Under the pieces are notes generated by a model. That model was given only the letters and a program-made list of their open reading frames with translations, had not been told where the DNA came from and searched no databases. The position numbers and the translations under genes were made by a program. 64,000 nt of DNA, from positions 3,692,501 to 3,756,500 of the forward strand of contig JAFREQ010000049.1 of the NCBI GenBank assembly GCA_025331565.1. Reading direction: 5' to 3'. Within the stretch, counting starts at the first letter, position 1. Every line of letters begins with the position of its first letter. Shown in pieces: positions 48,501 to 58,500 of the stretch. This DNA comes from Holacanthus passer. Taxonomy: Eukaryota > Chordata > Actinopteri > Pomacanthidae.

Positions 48501-51473
48501 ATACTAACTAAAAGCATGTGTCCTACACTTTGTATGCCCACTATCCACCCCTACCATCTCCTACCAACAATAAACTCCAGCTCTCTTGCGGCTTTGCAAA
48601 TGTTTCATATACATTGCCCCGACGTGGCCTTGGCTCCTTCAAGAGGAGACGCTGAGTCAGTGTTTTTACTGATGAGACAGGCACCACTGAGCCTATTGAG
48701 AAGCTCCCCAGACAGGAAGCTCCCCTTCATAATGCTGCCTAATGGTCCGAGACACACACGTGATGACAAGACATGCTGCAGTACACAGGAGCTCTGTGGT
48801 ACCTCTGGGCCTAAGTGCACAGCCAGCCGTGGTTGGAGGCAGAGGACAGAGCTAAGCTGTGGACACCCTGAATAAGACTGATTGATTCAAATGGAAGATA
48901 TGATATGATGTTTAGCACATCTATCATATGAGGTTAGCATTTTTTAAAAAAATGTTTAATCAAAAAAGAATATCATGCACACACGTACACACACACACAC
49001 ACATTATTTTGATAATTATGACCTATCTTTTCTATAATGTTTATTTACTACTTTTAAGATTAGTAGTTGCTGTGCATTGTTTGTTTCTTTGCATAGATCT
49101 CACTTTGTTTTCTTTCCCTCTCTCTCACACAGAGACACACAGCCAGAGTGCAGGAAAAAGTCGATGATTTCTAAAGGTCCTGAGTCCACCGCCACCAACA
49201 CAGCCCCACATCCGACTGCCTTGTGGGAAGGAATAATCTTGCCATCAATACCTCCTCCCAGATAATGTCAGCCCTTCCAGACCAATGCACAATTAACCCT
49301 CCTCCAACCCCCTCCCTCTACACAGAAACACACACGCACAAGTGTGTACCCAGTCAGTGAGAACACAGGAACAGTGATTTGTGAAATAATCTTGCTGAGT
49401 ACAGAGAGAAAACTCAACAAAAAGCCTTATCAAACCTCATCTACAACACGGTGAAACTCATCTCCCACCTGTCACGAACACTCGGCGCCTGTTTAAACAC
49501 GTTTGAGACCAGTTTCATCTGCATCGCATCCAGTTAATTAGCAGTTTGTGTGATTAGGAATCCGCCAGGGGATTCTTTGATGTCGACTGAGCTTGCAGGA
49601 GACACTTGGAGGCTCCACCTGAACTGATACAATCTGTTCAACGCTCAGTGGTGGGAGAACACCGGCCTGGAATTGATCACACACACACACGCACACAGAG
49701 GTAACCACTACTCTATGAATCTGTCACAACTGAGTTTATACATATAACATGTCTATGACTGCAGAGAGGAAGATGAGAGGTCCAAATGAAGGAATGAGAA
49801 GAAATGCTCAATATTGTCAATTTAAAAATCTCACTCCATTCCAACGCACCTGACACTGATGAAAACTGAGCCTTTATTCCAATGGCCCTCTCTAATCTGC
49901 TCAGCTGTGTCTATCTGACAGCTTATTGCACCTCCTAATACAATTACATACACAATACAGCCTTTTACATGGAGTTTGTTCCAGTTCTTGCACAGATGAA
50001 TGGATGGTGCTGAGTGGGGACACATTACTGGAATGCATGTGCAGATAATGCATAATGCAGGCTAATCTGACAGGCAGATATGGCAACCAAAATAGAAGCT
50101 GTGATCTTTGATGCAACGCCGCTGAAGGCATTTCATTATCATAATTCCATACAATTACACATTATCTCAACCAGCCGGATGAAAAAGAGCAGGCAGTGTC
50201 AGAGTGATGGGTTCTTTTGGGGGGAAGACCCGGGGTTTGCCAAAGAGGCTTCAAAACCTCTTCATGCTGGCAAAATGTCTGGTGACACTGTGGAATAATG
50301 ACTGATGACTAAGATGGTATTTTTTTCAGTTTGATAACAGCACTGGAGAGCTCCTTCGGCGACAGACTGCTTCACCCAAAGTACGTGAATGAGTGACATT
50401 GGCAGGTCTTTCCTTCCTGCAGCTGTCAGACTGTACAACCAGCTCCCAGTAGACCACACACCTAATAATGTCATTACACTGTGCAATATTTATTTTATGC
50501 CATTATATTTCACTGTGAAATATTTCATCTATTGTCCCCATATTTCATATATTTCTCTGGCTAATTTGTTAATACTTTTTAGCCTTGTTTAAATTAATAC
50601 TTTTTATACTTCTCTTGTTTATATTGCTTATTTACTATTCATTTATTGTTACTTTAGTGATGCTTCTTTCTGTTCTGCTGTCAACTTTGCTGCTGGACAC
50701 TGGGACTAAGAAAGGAATATCTCATCTTATCTTATAAAAACATGCAGGTCACCAAACTCTCATGGGATGAACCTGGATGCCTCACATGGCTTCCAGATAC
50801 ATTTTTTGGGGGGACTTGTCTTTGCTCTCCATCAAGTGCAAGACCACATGTCAGCTCACTTCTGAGATACAGAGAGCACCCATAGGAGACAGGGAGGGAC
50901 GGTGGTGCTGATGTGGAGCCAGTCCCAGATGTGGAGGATCTGGGCGACATTTCTGACAAAGAGATAAGGTGGTGCACACTGATGGCTCTCTCCTCAAGGG
51001 GTCCAACCCACCACCATCCTCCCACACCTTCCCCCCAAACCCACGACAAACCGCCTGGCATCCTTACCGCAGAGCAGCTGCATCCAGGCGCACGTCTTGT
51101 ACACCGTGGCCGTGTTGCAGAAGAAGAAGAGGGCGAAGCAGCCTATGCAGCTGAGGATCAGCACCATGGACATGAGCACGAAGAAGGAGGCCGCCTTGAA
51201 GGCTCCCGACGGGATGGAGGCGAAGTCGGAGAAGCTGCCCTGGCACGAGAGCTCGCGGTTGGAGTTGCCGTTGCCCACGCAGTAGTGGAACAAGCCGAAG
51301 TAGCCGGCCTGCGGGGTGCTGACGCTGTCTCCGATCCAGTAGGGCTGGATGAAGACCACCACGTTGATGATGGACAGGCAGATGGTGAAGATGGCCCACA
51401 GGACCCCGATGGCCCTGGAGTTGCGCATGTAGTTGTCATGGTAGATTTTGGAGGCTTCTTGCGAGGGCAGCAT
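21234..51473 (-). CDS. lhfpl4: LHFPL tetraspan subfamily member 4 (lhfpl4, GARLH4)
   Basis: Minus-strand exons 51473-51068, 30022-29786, 26542-26526 and 21287-21234 join in one frame to give a complete 237-aa protein (human 247). It starts MLPSQEASKIYHDNYMRNSR, as in LHFPL4, with membrane segments near residues 21-43, 97-119, 127-146 and 175-198 and conserved QPYWIGDSVSTP and WAYILAIIGIL stretches. LHFPL4 is a plasma-membrane auxiliary subunit that joins GABA-A receptors to neuroligin-2 at inhibitory synapses. The start codon has A at -3 and no in-frame ATG upstream. The last 23 residues (from DFAVSR) differ from the mammalian tail and rest on the exon 3-4 model. LHFPL3 is the closest alternative; the SPSQ-less start, the DF junction and linkage to setd5 and mtmr14 favour LHFPL4. 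Confidence 0.93.
21784..21813. repeat. TA microsatellite
   Basis: About 15 uninterrupted TA units in lhfpl4 intron 3. Confidence 0.95.
21960..21973 (+). promoter_or_regulatory. CTCF-core-like motif
   Basis: CCACTAGGTGGCAG matches the vertebrate CTCF core at every position. It spans the duplicated target site and the first three bases of the MITE at 21971. Binding is not shown. Confidence 0.4.
21971..22515. mobile_element. hAT-like nonautonomous transposon (MITE)
   Basis: Ends are cagtggtgg and its inverse caccactg. The flanks ctaggtgg (21963-21970) and ctaggagg (22516-22523) are an 8-bp target-site duplication with one mismatch, as expected for hAT. Internal text such as acaagtaaaagtcctgcatt and acttgagtaaatgtactt belongs to a very common fish repeat. 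It has no coding capacity. Confidence 0.85.
24478..24530 (-). repeat. tRNA-like SINE fragment (tentative)
   Basis: The tract tgattcaaaccagcaacctc followed by gatcacaagcccac resembles a reverse-oriented tRNA B box with the usual flanks of tRNA-derived fish SINEs. No A box was identified. Confidence 0.3.
26526..26542 (-). CDS. lhfpl4: lhfpl4 17-nt microexon
   Basis: A 17-base exon (attttgctgtgtcaagg on the minus strand) lies between a strong pyrimidine tract ending tctacag and a consensus gtaagt donor. It completes Asp215 and encodes F-A-V-S-R, then hands over in phase 0 to the last exon. The DF start matches the KDF junction of mammalian LHFPL4. It is too short for ORF finders and rests on splice signals and phase alone. 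Confidence 0.78.
26543..29785 (-). other. lhfpl4: lhfpl4 intron 2
   Basis: A 3.2-kb AT-rich intron. I see no further exon or clear transposon; a one-mismatch CTCF-like core (ccactagaggtcag) lies at 29431-29444. Confidence 0.75.
29786..30022 (-). CDS. lhfpl4: lhfpl4 coding exon 2
   Basis: It encodes residues 136-214 (VCLVLGCVIFPNGWDAE to EELKADNK) plus one base: TM3, the second loop, TM4 and the start of the cytoplasmic tail. The acceptor is tgccctccag and the donor gtgaga. It is GC-rich in an AT-rich setting. Confidence 0.96.
30716..30860 (+). repeat. Common fish interspersed repeat, 5' part
   Basis: It opens gtagtttgacattttgggaa and continues with aaacagctagtctggc, both features of a widespread teleost repeat. 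It shares its opening with 45158-45190. Confidence 0.6.
31101..31138. repeat. CA microsatellite
   Basis: Uninterrupted (AC)19. Confidence 0.95.
31600..31670. repeat. TATC tetranucleotide microsatellite
   Basis: (CTAT)n with one CTCT-rich interruption near 31640. Confidence 0.95.
32691..32742. repeat. TG microsatellite
   Basis: (GT)n with one TTT interruption. Confidence 0.95.
37998..38031. repeat. ATT trinucleotide microsatellite
   Basis: (TTA)n with one imperfect unit, just after a short ACTAT repeat at 37971-37990. Confidence 0.9.
38366..38406. repeat. CA microsatellite
   Basis: Uninterrupted (AC)20. Confidence 0.95.
39562..39593. repeat. CA microsatellite
   Basis: Uninterrupted (AC)16. 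Confidence 0.95.
43315..43690. repeat. Possible interspersed repeat
   Basis: The start ggatagattcacattttttc and the following caagtctgtctc match the opening of a fish MITE family I recall. The remainder diverges, so limits are uncertain. Confidence 0.35.
45155..45440 (+). repeat. Common fish interspersed repeat, longer copy
   Basis: It opens atagtttgacattttgagaa and ends gagagttagatgagcagatt, actctcacatttgtgc and attcactaattaatatgttg, blocks in the known order of the family. About 130 bp in the middle (45215-45345) is unrelated or diverged. Confidence 0.6.
45615..45810. repeat. Common fish interspersed repeat (second family)
   Basis: Blocks attttcattatcgatgaata, ttctcaattagttgtttact and gtgaaatgtcaaaaagcag, then a tail with agagcccaacatgacatc, follow a frequent teleost repeat. 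Confidence 0.55.
50325..50737 (+). mobile_element. 3' end of a non-LTR retrotransposon
   Basis: A frame near 50400 reads RSFLPAAVRLYNQLPVD, typical of the C-terminus of LINE ORF2 in fish. It is followed by an AT-rich 3' UTR and a terminus ctgggactaagaaaggaata ending in repeated cttat units. It is 5'-truncated, as usual. The tail resembles that at 3095-3125 in setd5. Confidence 0.7.
51068..51473 (-). CDS. lhfpl4: lhfpl4 coding exon 1
   Basis: It encodes residues 1-135 (MLPSQEASK to WMQLLC) plus one base: cytoplasmic N-terminus, TM1, the first extracellular loop with YCVGNG and RELSCQGSF cysteines, and TM2. The donor is gtaagg. It is GC-rich, unlike the neighbouring intron. Confidence 0.96.
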
Positions 51474-51960
51474 TTTTCTCTCCCACCACCCCTCCTCCTC
51501 CTCCAACCCCCCCACACAGCAGCCTCAACCTGGGGTCTTCCCCTGATCTCCCCTTTATCCTCCGCTGTGCGTCCGCTCAAAGGATGAAATGAAGTTCTAA
51601 CAAATCTTGGCAGTGAATGTCCAAAGATCCAGAGCTTGATCCCCCTGTGAATCCCAGTCAACCAGCAGATCTAGATCCTGCTCTTTTTTTTGGATTAGTC
51701 TCCCCCCTCCTCCCTCCGTCCTCCCCTCAGATCGCTCAGTCCAGCGGTGGAGCGTGATTGAACTCCCGGGGAGAAGCGTCCTCTGCCTCCGCTCCGCTCC
51801 GCTCAGCGCGCGGGGACGCAGCAGAGCTCACAGCCGAGCTCCCGGAGCCAGACACGGCGGAGCAGCATCGTCTTCCTCCAGCTTCACCTCCGCTCTGCTG
51901 CTGCGCTCACAGCCCGGGAGGCTTCACGCAGATGCAGCCGTCGAGTTTCTCCCAGATGAT
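51474..51960 (-). promoter_or_regulatory. lhfpl4: lhfpl4 5' UTR and CpG-rich promoter region
   Basis: High GC with clustered CpGs (for example gcgcgcggggacgc near 51808) lies upstream of the lhfpl4 start codon. The CpG richness continues into coding exon 1. No TATA box is evident. The transcription start cannot be placed. Confidence 0.5.
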
Positions 51961-52179
51961 GGTGTGATGGATCCTTCGCAAATGAACAGAGGTGCAAAAG
52001 AAATGAAGGAAGACACGAATGCAGCCTCTGACATGCTTCACTCAACAATACAACTGGACAGAAAAGAAGAAAAATGACATGACGAAAATCCGAGTGAGCA
52101 TGAAAAATGTAGACAAACAGCAATCAGACCTCCAACAGTGCACACACCGACAACCCCATGACTGAGGCTCTGATGCTGT

Positions 52180-52271
52180 GACTCTCTCTCTCTCTGTCTG
52201 TGTCTGTCTGTCTCTCTCTTTCTTTCTTTCTCTCTCTCTCTCCCCCGTCTCTCTTTCTCTCTCTCTCTGTC
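52180..52271. repeat. CT-rich simple repeat
   Basis: TC, TG-TC and TTTC units form an almost pure pyrimidine block. Confidence 0.9.
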
Positions 52272-52780
52272 CAATCAAGGCTGGATTACAAACCCAACTA
52301 ATTATGTGGTCATTTGATTTAGTAGTGAGTGGAAATATGCAACACTAAATATCAAGTCATAAAACAAGCTCTTTTAATATATATATAATTTTGTAATATT
52401 AAAGATCATATCTAGCTTTAAGACTCATTGTTTCAGGTGATCTTGTGCTTGCATGTTGCACACTGTTAAATAAATGTGTGTTTAATCTAATCTCCACTAG
52501 ATGTATTTTTTTTCTTCGAAAAGTTCTCATTTTAGAAATTTTTTTTACTGAGTTTTCAGGATTGTTATTATATATTTTCTAGATCTAGTTGAAACTCAGT
52601 ATAGGCTTATGCTAATGTTTGCTAACATTAGTAAAGCTAGGGTAGGCATGTCAAAAGTTTATGGCCATGATATTTCATATGAGCACTCTTAGACTCTAAT
52701 TAAAAGTTGTACCTGAATACTCTGACTTCACTTTTAAACTGAAATAGTTATTTTAATGCACAAAATAAGAGTGGTGACAT

Positions 52781-52786
<6 letters not shown>

Positions 52787-52813
<27 letters not shown>
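52787..52813. repeat. CA microsatellite
   Basis: Uninterrupted (AC)n. Confidence 0.95.
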
Positions 52814-53035
52814 GCCTACTGCTGGCTTGTTGCACCCTCCCAGCTTGCTGTCACTACATCTAGTTTTCATGCTCAGCTGAGACTCAAGCTATTCATTGTA
52901 TTTATGTTAAGGGGACTGAAAGGCTATTGATGAGCTATAAATGAATAAATATCAGTAGATAAATATTTGGGAGCAAATAAAATACTTTAAATATACAAGT
53001 TATGTTAACAGAGCAAAACCACAAACTCACATGAC

Positions 53036-53145
53036 GGAGAACAGCCCATCCCCTTCCTCAGCTGTGGAACTCCCTGCCTGAGGATCTCAGACAAGCAAAC
53101 TCGGGATCCTAAGTGCTATACAAATAAAGTTATTATAAAACAGCC
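53036..53145 (+). mobile_element. Short LINE 3' tail
   Basis: The frame has LWNSLPEDLRQANS, typical of fish L2/RTE-type ORF2 ends, then gtgctatacaaataaagtta, the usual 3' terminus. Strongly truncated. Confidence 0.65.
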
Positions 53146-54660
53146 TGTCCCACGTACTGCCAAAAATCTTAATGTGATACAAAATAGATGATGACTGTAT
53201 TTCTGTTCTGTTTTGTCCTTGTTACAGTGGCAACTTAAAATATTGAGCAAGACTTTTGTGACTTTTAGTCCACTAAACTGCTATTTCTTTTTAATTGACA
53301 ATCTAAAAAGGGGACTGTTGGCAGGACACTTGCAGAGATCCTTCCCAAAGTTGAAATGAGGGTGAGCATTTTCGTTTTCTCTCGGGCAGGAAATTACACA
53401 AGTTGAAGTCCCATTTACCTCTTAATTATTATAAAGTATTGTGTGCCTATCGACTATGTGACTTGCATGTTTTGTCTTATTTCTTTTTGACAATGTTCCA
53501 TTCTGCCTTGTTGTACCTCTCCCCTACTGCACATTTAAAAAAAGTATTACAGTATAAAGCCTTTAGTGTCTCCAGATGGGTAAATTCTGATAAATGTCCT
53601 CAAGTGATGTCACGAGTCAGAGTCAGTTGGGGCTGAAGCTTGAAGCTTGATAAATAATCAAAGTGTGAAGTAAACTCACCAGTGCATAGCACTGTGAAGA
53701 AGAAGGGCAGATGGTAATATCAACAATCTTTCTCCAGAATGACACACCCCACCTTTAAAGATCCCCTCCAGACAGGTTTTAAAAGATAAGAATACTCTGC
53801 TTTTAATAATAATCTGTTTGTTTTTTTCTTCACAGAAAAGTTCAATTATCCAGTTAACATTTCTTAAAAGCACATCTACTCCTTCTAGAAAATAGAAACT
53901 ATGAAAATGCTAATTTATTCAAAAACTTTTAATGGCTGTGTGCAAGATGCCTCCAGTGAAAAGTCTTTACTCAGTGAAAGTGCCCTGAAGGTCTCAGGTT
54001 TACATATCACACTTATGTAAGTTTCGTGACACAAACCATCTTATAGGTACATGTCTAAAAGTGAGACTTACGGTGAGCACAAAGACATTTTCCCCCTAGG
54101 TGAATGTAAAACTCTGCATATAAATCATTCTGCACAGTGAAGCTCAAACATCCAAGCAAGGTAACAACAAGAAAAACACATTTCTGAGTGGAAGGTTGCT
54201 TTAAAGCTACACAAGGCAATCTGCGCAATGGCACCTAAATGTGAATCCTCTACATGATACTATAATATTTTCATGGCTGAACATTTTGGATGTTTCTCCT
54301 TTAATACATTATATAACTCCTTCTTGAATAAACCACTGGAGACAGCAGTGGAGATTTGAGTGTAAGGGGCTATTCTGAAAAGCCTTGCAAAACTTAAATG
54401 TTTTTTTTCTTGATTACAGATGTATTTCTTGCTGTTTAAAATCTCACATTAATTTATTTTTGCATTAATGCTTTTTCTGTTTTTTGCTTTCCTTTAGGGA
54501 AAAGAATGTGAGAGAGATTGGTGTTTTTATTTATGTCACACATTGTTAGTAGCGTTGATTAATAAAGACTGAAGATTAAATACACCAGGAACAATGTTAT
54601 GAGTAAACAAACGGCGGCTGCAGACAGTCCAAAACAGCAGCCTCGCTCTGATCAACAACA

Positions 54661-54702
54661 GACGTCATTTAAAGAGGGGGAGATGGCTGTCACGTGGTCA
54701 CG
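54661..54702 (+). promoter_or_regulatory. CRE-like and E-box motifs upstream of mtmr14
   Basis: GACGTCAT (54661-54668) resembles a CRE, and GTCACGTGG (54689-54697) is an E-box close to the TFEB/CLEAR consensus. They lie about 0.7 kb upstream of the mtmr14 start. Confidence 0.3.
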
Positions 54703-54879
54703 CCAGCTTCCTGTTTACCGCCTGATGTACCTTCAGACTGTAGTACACAGATTGCAACACCTCTCTACACTGCTGGGCTCTTCATCCACAACAACATATG
54801 CTGCATTGAGATCCTGCAGCCGCGGGGTCGACCACTGTACCACTTTAATCCGTTTGCCATCATGGTCGCGGTTACTAAG

Positions 54880-55406
54880 GAGACATGAAGACGTGACATT
54901 GAGGAAACGTGAGCAGGCCGGGCAGGATCCGGGAGGTTGCCTGACTCCAACTCACCGGAGCTAAGTAAGGTGGTGCTGGGGGACGGCCGGGCCAGATGTC
55001 ACAAACAATACAATGGTGATGTGGAGGACTACAAACGTCTGATATCGTCGCAAATGAGTACACGACGGGTTTGAGTTAGTGGAAGCGACCAACCTACAGC
55101 CGGGAAGCCGAGCTAGCCTGTTAGCTAGTCGTGCTAACTCCGGTAGCAGCAGCAGCCGCTGCCGCCGTGCTGTGAGTGGCTGGCTGTGCGGGCTGGCTAC
55201 ACGCTTGTGTTCGGAGAGTGGAGCAGCTCGCCGGTGCCCTGAATTCAGGAAGAGTCCCCGGCTCTGGCCCCCTCAAGCGGGCAGTCAGGAAGAAACTGGC
55301 TGGGAAGGGATGGCCTGGTCGGTCCTCCCGTTCCAAAGGACAAGGCTCTGCGGTGTTTGAAGGCGGTCGAGTTCGGCTAGAGGCCACCGCCGCGGGTCGA
55401 GGCGCT
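54880..55406 (+). promoter_or_regulatory. mtmr14: mtmr14 CpG-rich promoter and 5' UTR
   Basis: GC and CpG rise sharply here (gccgggcagg, gccgctgccgccg, cgcgggtcga) and continue into exon 1. No TATA box was found, as usual for a CpG-island gene. Confidence 0.5.
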
Positions 55407-55541
55407 ATGATGGCCGCCTCCCCCTCCGCGGCCGGCGGCTTCACGGCCTCCGGTCTGTCGGTCAGAAAGAGCGAGGAAATAGCGGATTTGATAGATTTGT
55501 TTTCCAAGATGCAGTACAGAGCAAAGGAAGTCACTCCTCGG
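55407..55541 (+). CDS. mtmr14: mtmr14 coding exon 1
   Basis: It encodes MMAASPSAAGG to MQYRAKEVTPR. Only the QYRAK segment matches the mammalian protein; the rest is variable. The donor is gtaaga. Confidence 0.9.
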
Positions 55542-58500
55542 GTAAGATTATCAATTGTGCTTCAGTTTGTTGACAATCTGCCATTCTTTTGCTATTTGAA
55601 TGATAAGCCGAACTGTCTTGTCGATTCAGAGAATTTAAAGTGACCGTGCACACCAGCAAAACAACATATACTGCAGGTAGCGATATATGATCTCTTAACA
55701 ACCTGAAGGAATCATTGCTCAGTTCGGCGTATATGTGATCCACTTAAGCTGCACGTGATATCCATAAATGTACAGTGTTTTGATGCATAGACAGAGCTTC
55801 TGCCTCAGCCCAGGGCTTATGTTGATCCATCCATATCTGAAATGGACGAGATTTTGTTTAGAAACTGCACTGCTGATTGTATCCCCCCCCCAATTGAATA
55901 TAGTTTTCTGTGTAATTATAGCAGTTTTCAAATTGCATTTTATGAAGGACATGTTTGTGCTCAGTCAAACAGAATTCACTAAATTAATAGATCTTCAATG
56001 GAAATGAATCATTTAAACAGTAGACCGCTAAATAGAACGAAACTGCTTTCTATCAGGCAAGTGCCAGCTTACAGTGCCAGGCAATCTTCAGATTGTCACA
56101 CATGAGGACTTGAATGGTGTTAATCCTTACACATGGGATAATAAAATAATGGGTAAGAGACGTTCACTTACTGGTAGATATGGGAGTCTGCATCTGCAAG
56201 TTTGCCGCCATCTGCCACAGAACTTTTCAATCTGCTTGTACATTATGTGTTACTTATATTTAGGGGAGGCTTAGTAGATCCATGACTGATGACTGACATG
56301 ATCCTATTTGGCTATTGTAATAAATGGGTCATCAAGTTACCAGTGTTGATTTACCATTGATTTTGAATGCTACATGATTTATGCTTGCTGATATACCTTT
56401 CATATAAATTTCTGATATTTAATATAATAATGCAAACTGCAGGGATCAATCTGAACTCTGTGGCTATATCTTGTTATATCCAGCTTAGTTACCCATTTAA
56501 TTTGATGTAAAAGGATTCTCAAGTTCTGTCATTTTCCCAGATCAAAATTGGGTCCTTTTTAAACCACTAGCATAACTTTTGTTTTTGTTTCTCCTCAGGT
56601 GGAGGCGATAGAGAAGCGTTGTCTGGAGTTATTTGCCAGAGATTACAAGTACAGTATCATCCACAACTCGAATGGAGAAGTGTGTGGCCATTACCCCCGG
56701 CAGATAGTCTTCCTGGAGTATGAATGCACAGATATCGAGAGAGACAGGTACCTCTCCACTACTTAGTCAGTCTTTCTTTTGCAGATACAAAGTCCAGTCC
56801 ACTCAGTTACCAATTACCCATGTGTTTGTTTGTGTCACTCCTCTAATCATGCACACCTTACTGTGGTGCAGGAAGCAAAGGTCAGCCTCCATCTCCAGCC
56901 CCTTGATCGCATCAAGGCAGCAGAAGGGTAAACTGACTGTTCTGTCACATGAGGTCACGTTGTAGCCAGAAATAAGGAAATTTACTGTGATTCAATAAAT
57001 CCTTATTTCTCACTGCTGATTAATGGCGATGAACTATTTTCCACTGTAGTGCTGGAAATAAAGTCGTGCTTTACCATCGGAGTAAAACCATTATTCACAG
57101 CAAAGGCTTTCATTTACTTTATTAAAAAAGCCTCCTTCTCATGCAGATCCCTCATGTGCACAGAAAATGTTTCCTCACAGCATGTTATTTCCATTTCACA
57201 GCCTGTCCTGCAGTTCCCCACGATTCAAAGTAATAAGCTGGGAAATAACATTTCAGTTATTAATAGCAGCACCAGAGTTGAGGTTGATTTGTCAACAATA
57301 AACACATTTACAAGGTGGTTTTATGCAGTATAATTTGTAATGACACTGAGTTGTAGTAGTGTTGAAACAAATGTCAGTTGAAAAGCTGATTGACCAAAAT
57401 GTAATTGACAAAAAAGTCATTTATCTAGCAAAAACACCTAACACCCACTGCTTCTAGCCAGGAGTGGGCAAAAGGTTAAAATCCTCTTTAACTGTACGTG
57501 GAATCTTATATGTCAGTATTAATATACAGACAGGTGGCAAATTTATTGAAAAAACTTAATAAATGAGTGGAGAAACAACAAAATGCAGATGCTTTCACAC
57601 AGGTGCACTACATTATACAATTAAGCAATTAACATCCAATCATGCTCTGTCACATGTATAAAATGCTGAGCAGGTCTAGTTGATTCTGATTTTGGATCAA
57701 AATGGAAAGAGGAAAAGATCTAAGTGACTTTGAATGAGTGTCCATTGTTGGGACATGCATGGTCAGTCACGACTGCTCAACTAGCTAGTGTTTCATTGGG
57801 AACAGTGACTGACGTGACATCAGCATTTAGATCCATGAGCAAGACACCAATGAATAGGGTGGGAAATTGATGCTCGTTCATTATGTAAGGAAAAAGAAGA
57901 GCAACTCTTCCTCAGGTGACTGAGAATGTCAATGCAGGATGTGATCAGACTGTCAGCATGAACAGTGCATTGACAGTTACATAGAGAGGGATATTATAGT
58001 AGGGCTGCAGTGCATAAACCCCTGGTTACAAAGATCAATCCATATTTGAGAGTTCAGAGGTGCAAGAACCAGAGACACTGGTCTGCAGAGATGTGGAAAC
58101 AAGGGATACGGTCAGATGAGTCATCCTACATCATATTCCTGCATGTGTGGTGAACACCGACGATACAGGCCTGAATGCTGACCTCTCGGTGATGTGATCT
58201 GGTGGCTCTGTTACGCTGTGGAGGGCATTTTACTGGCATGGTTTGGGTCCACTTGTCCCCTTAGAGGGAAGGGTCACTGCAAATTGAAACATTTGTATTC
58301 TGATGGGAGTGGTCTCTTCCAGGATGATGCCCCCCTGTGAGCAGCGTGAGGGGTCAATGAATGGTTTGATGAGTGATCCAAGATGATGGGCAGGTGTGCA
58401 GAGAGAGAGCCAGAAGGCAATGTGGGGGCTGAACAGACAGACGGAAAAAAACAAAATATACCAAACGCACACCACTCATACTGAAAAGACTGAAAGCAAC

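Larger units (their letters stand above)
30023..51067 (-). other. lhfpl4: lhfpl4 intron 1 (21 kb)
   Basis: This long first intron contains several microsatellites, copies of common fish repeats (30716-30860, 45155-45440, 45615-45810) and a non-LTR tail at 50325-50737. GC-richer segments at 31200-31545 and 41850-42070 stand out but have no assignable function. I found no nested gene; the many short open frames show no family resemblance. Confidence 0.75.
51474..55406. other. lhfpl4-mtmr14 head-to-head spacer
   Basis: It includes the lhfpl4 5' UTR/promoter side, a CT-rich block (52180-52271), a CA repeat, a LINE tail at 53036-53145 and the mtmr14 promoter side from about 54.6 kb. No gene seen inside. 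Confidence 0.7.

Noticed and set aside
50913..51587. 224-aa plus-strand open frame
   Set aside because: It is antisense to lhfpl4 exon 1; its length comes from GC-rich codons on the opposite strand.
52038..52278. Arg/Glu-rich minus-strand frames
   Set aside because: They are translations of the CT-rich simple repeat at 52180-52271.
54694..54888. Open frame ending FNPFAIMVAVTKET upstream of mtmr14
   Set aside because: It resembles no family I know, overlaps another frame of equal length, lies in promoter DNA, and lacks convincing splice partners.
55176..55406. 77-residue N-terminal extension of Mtmr14
   Set aside because: It begins at GTG right after an in-frame TGA and contains no ATG. It is 5' UTR with open frame due to high GC.
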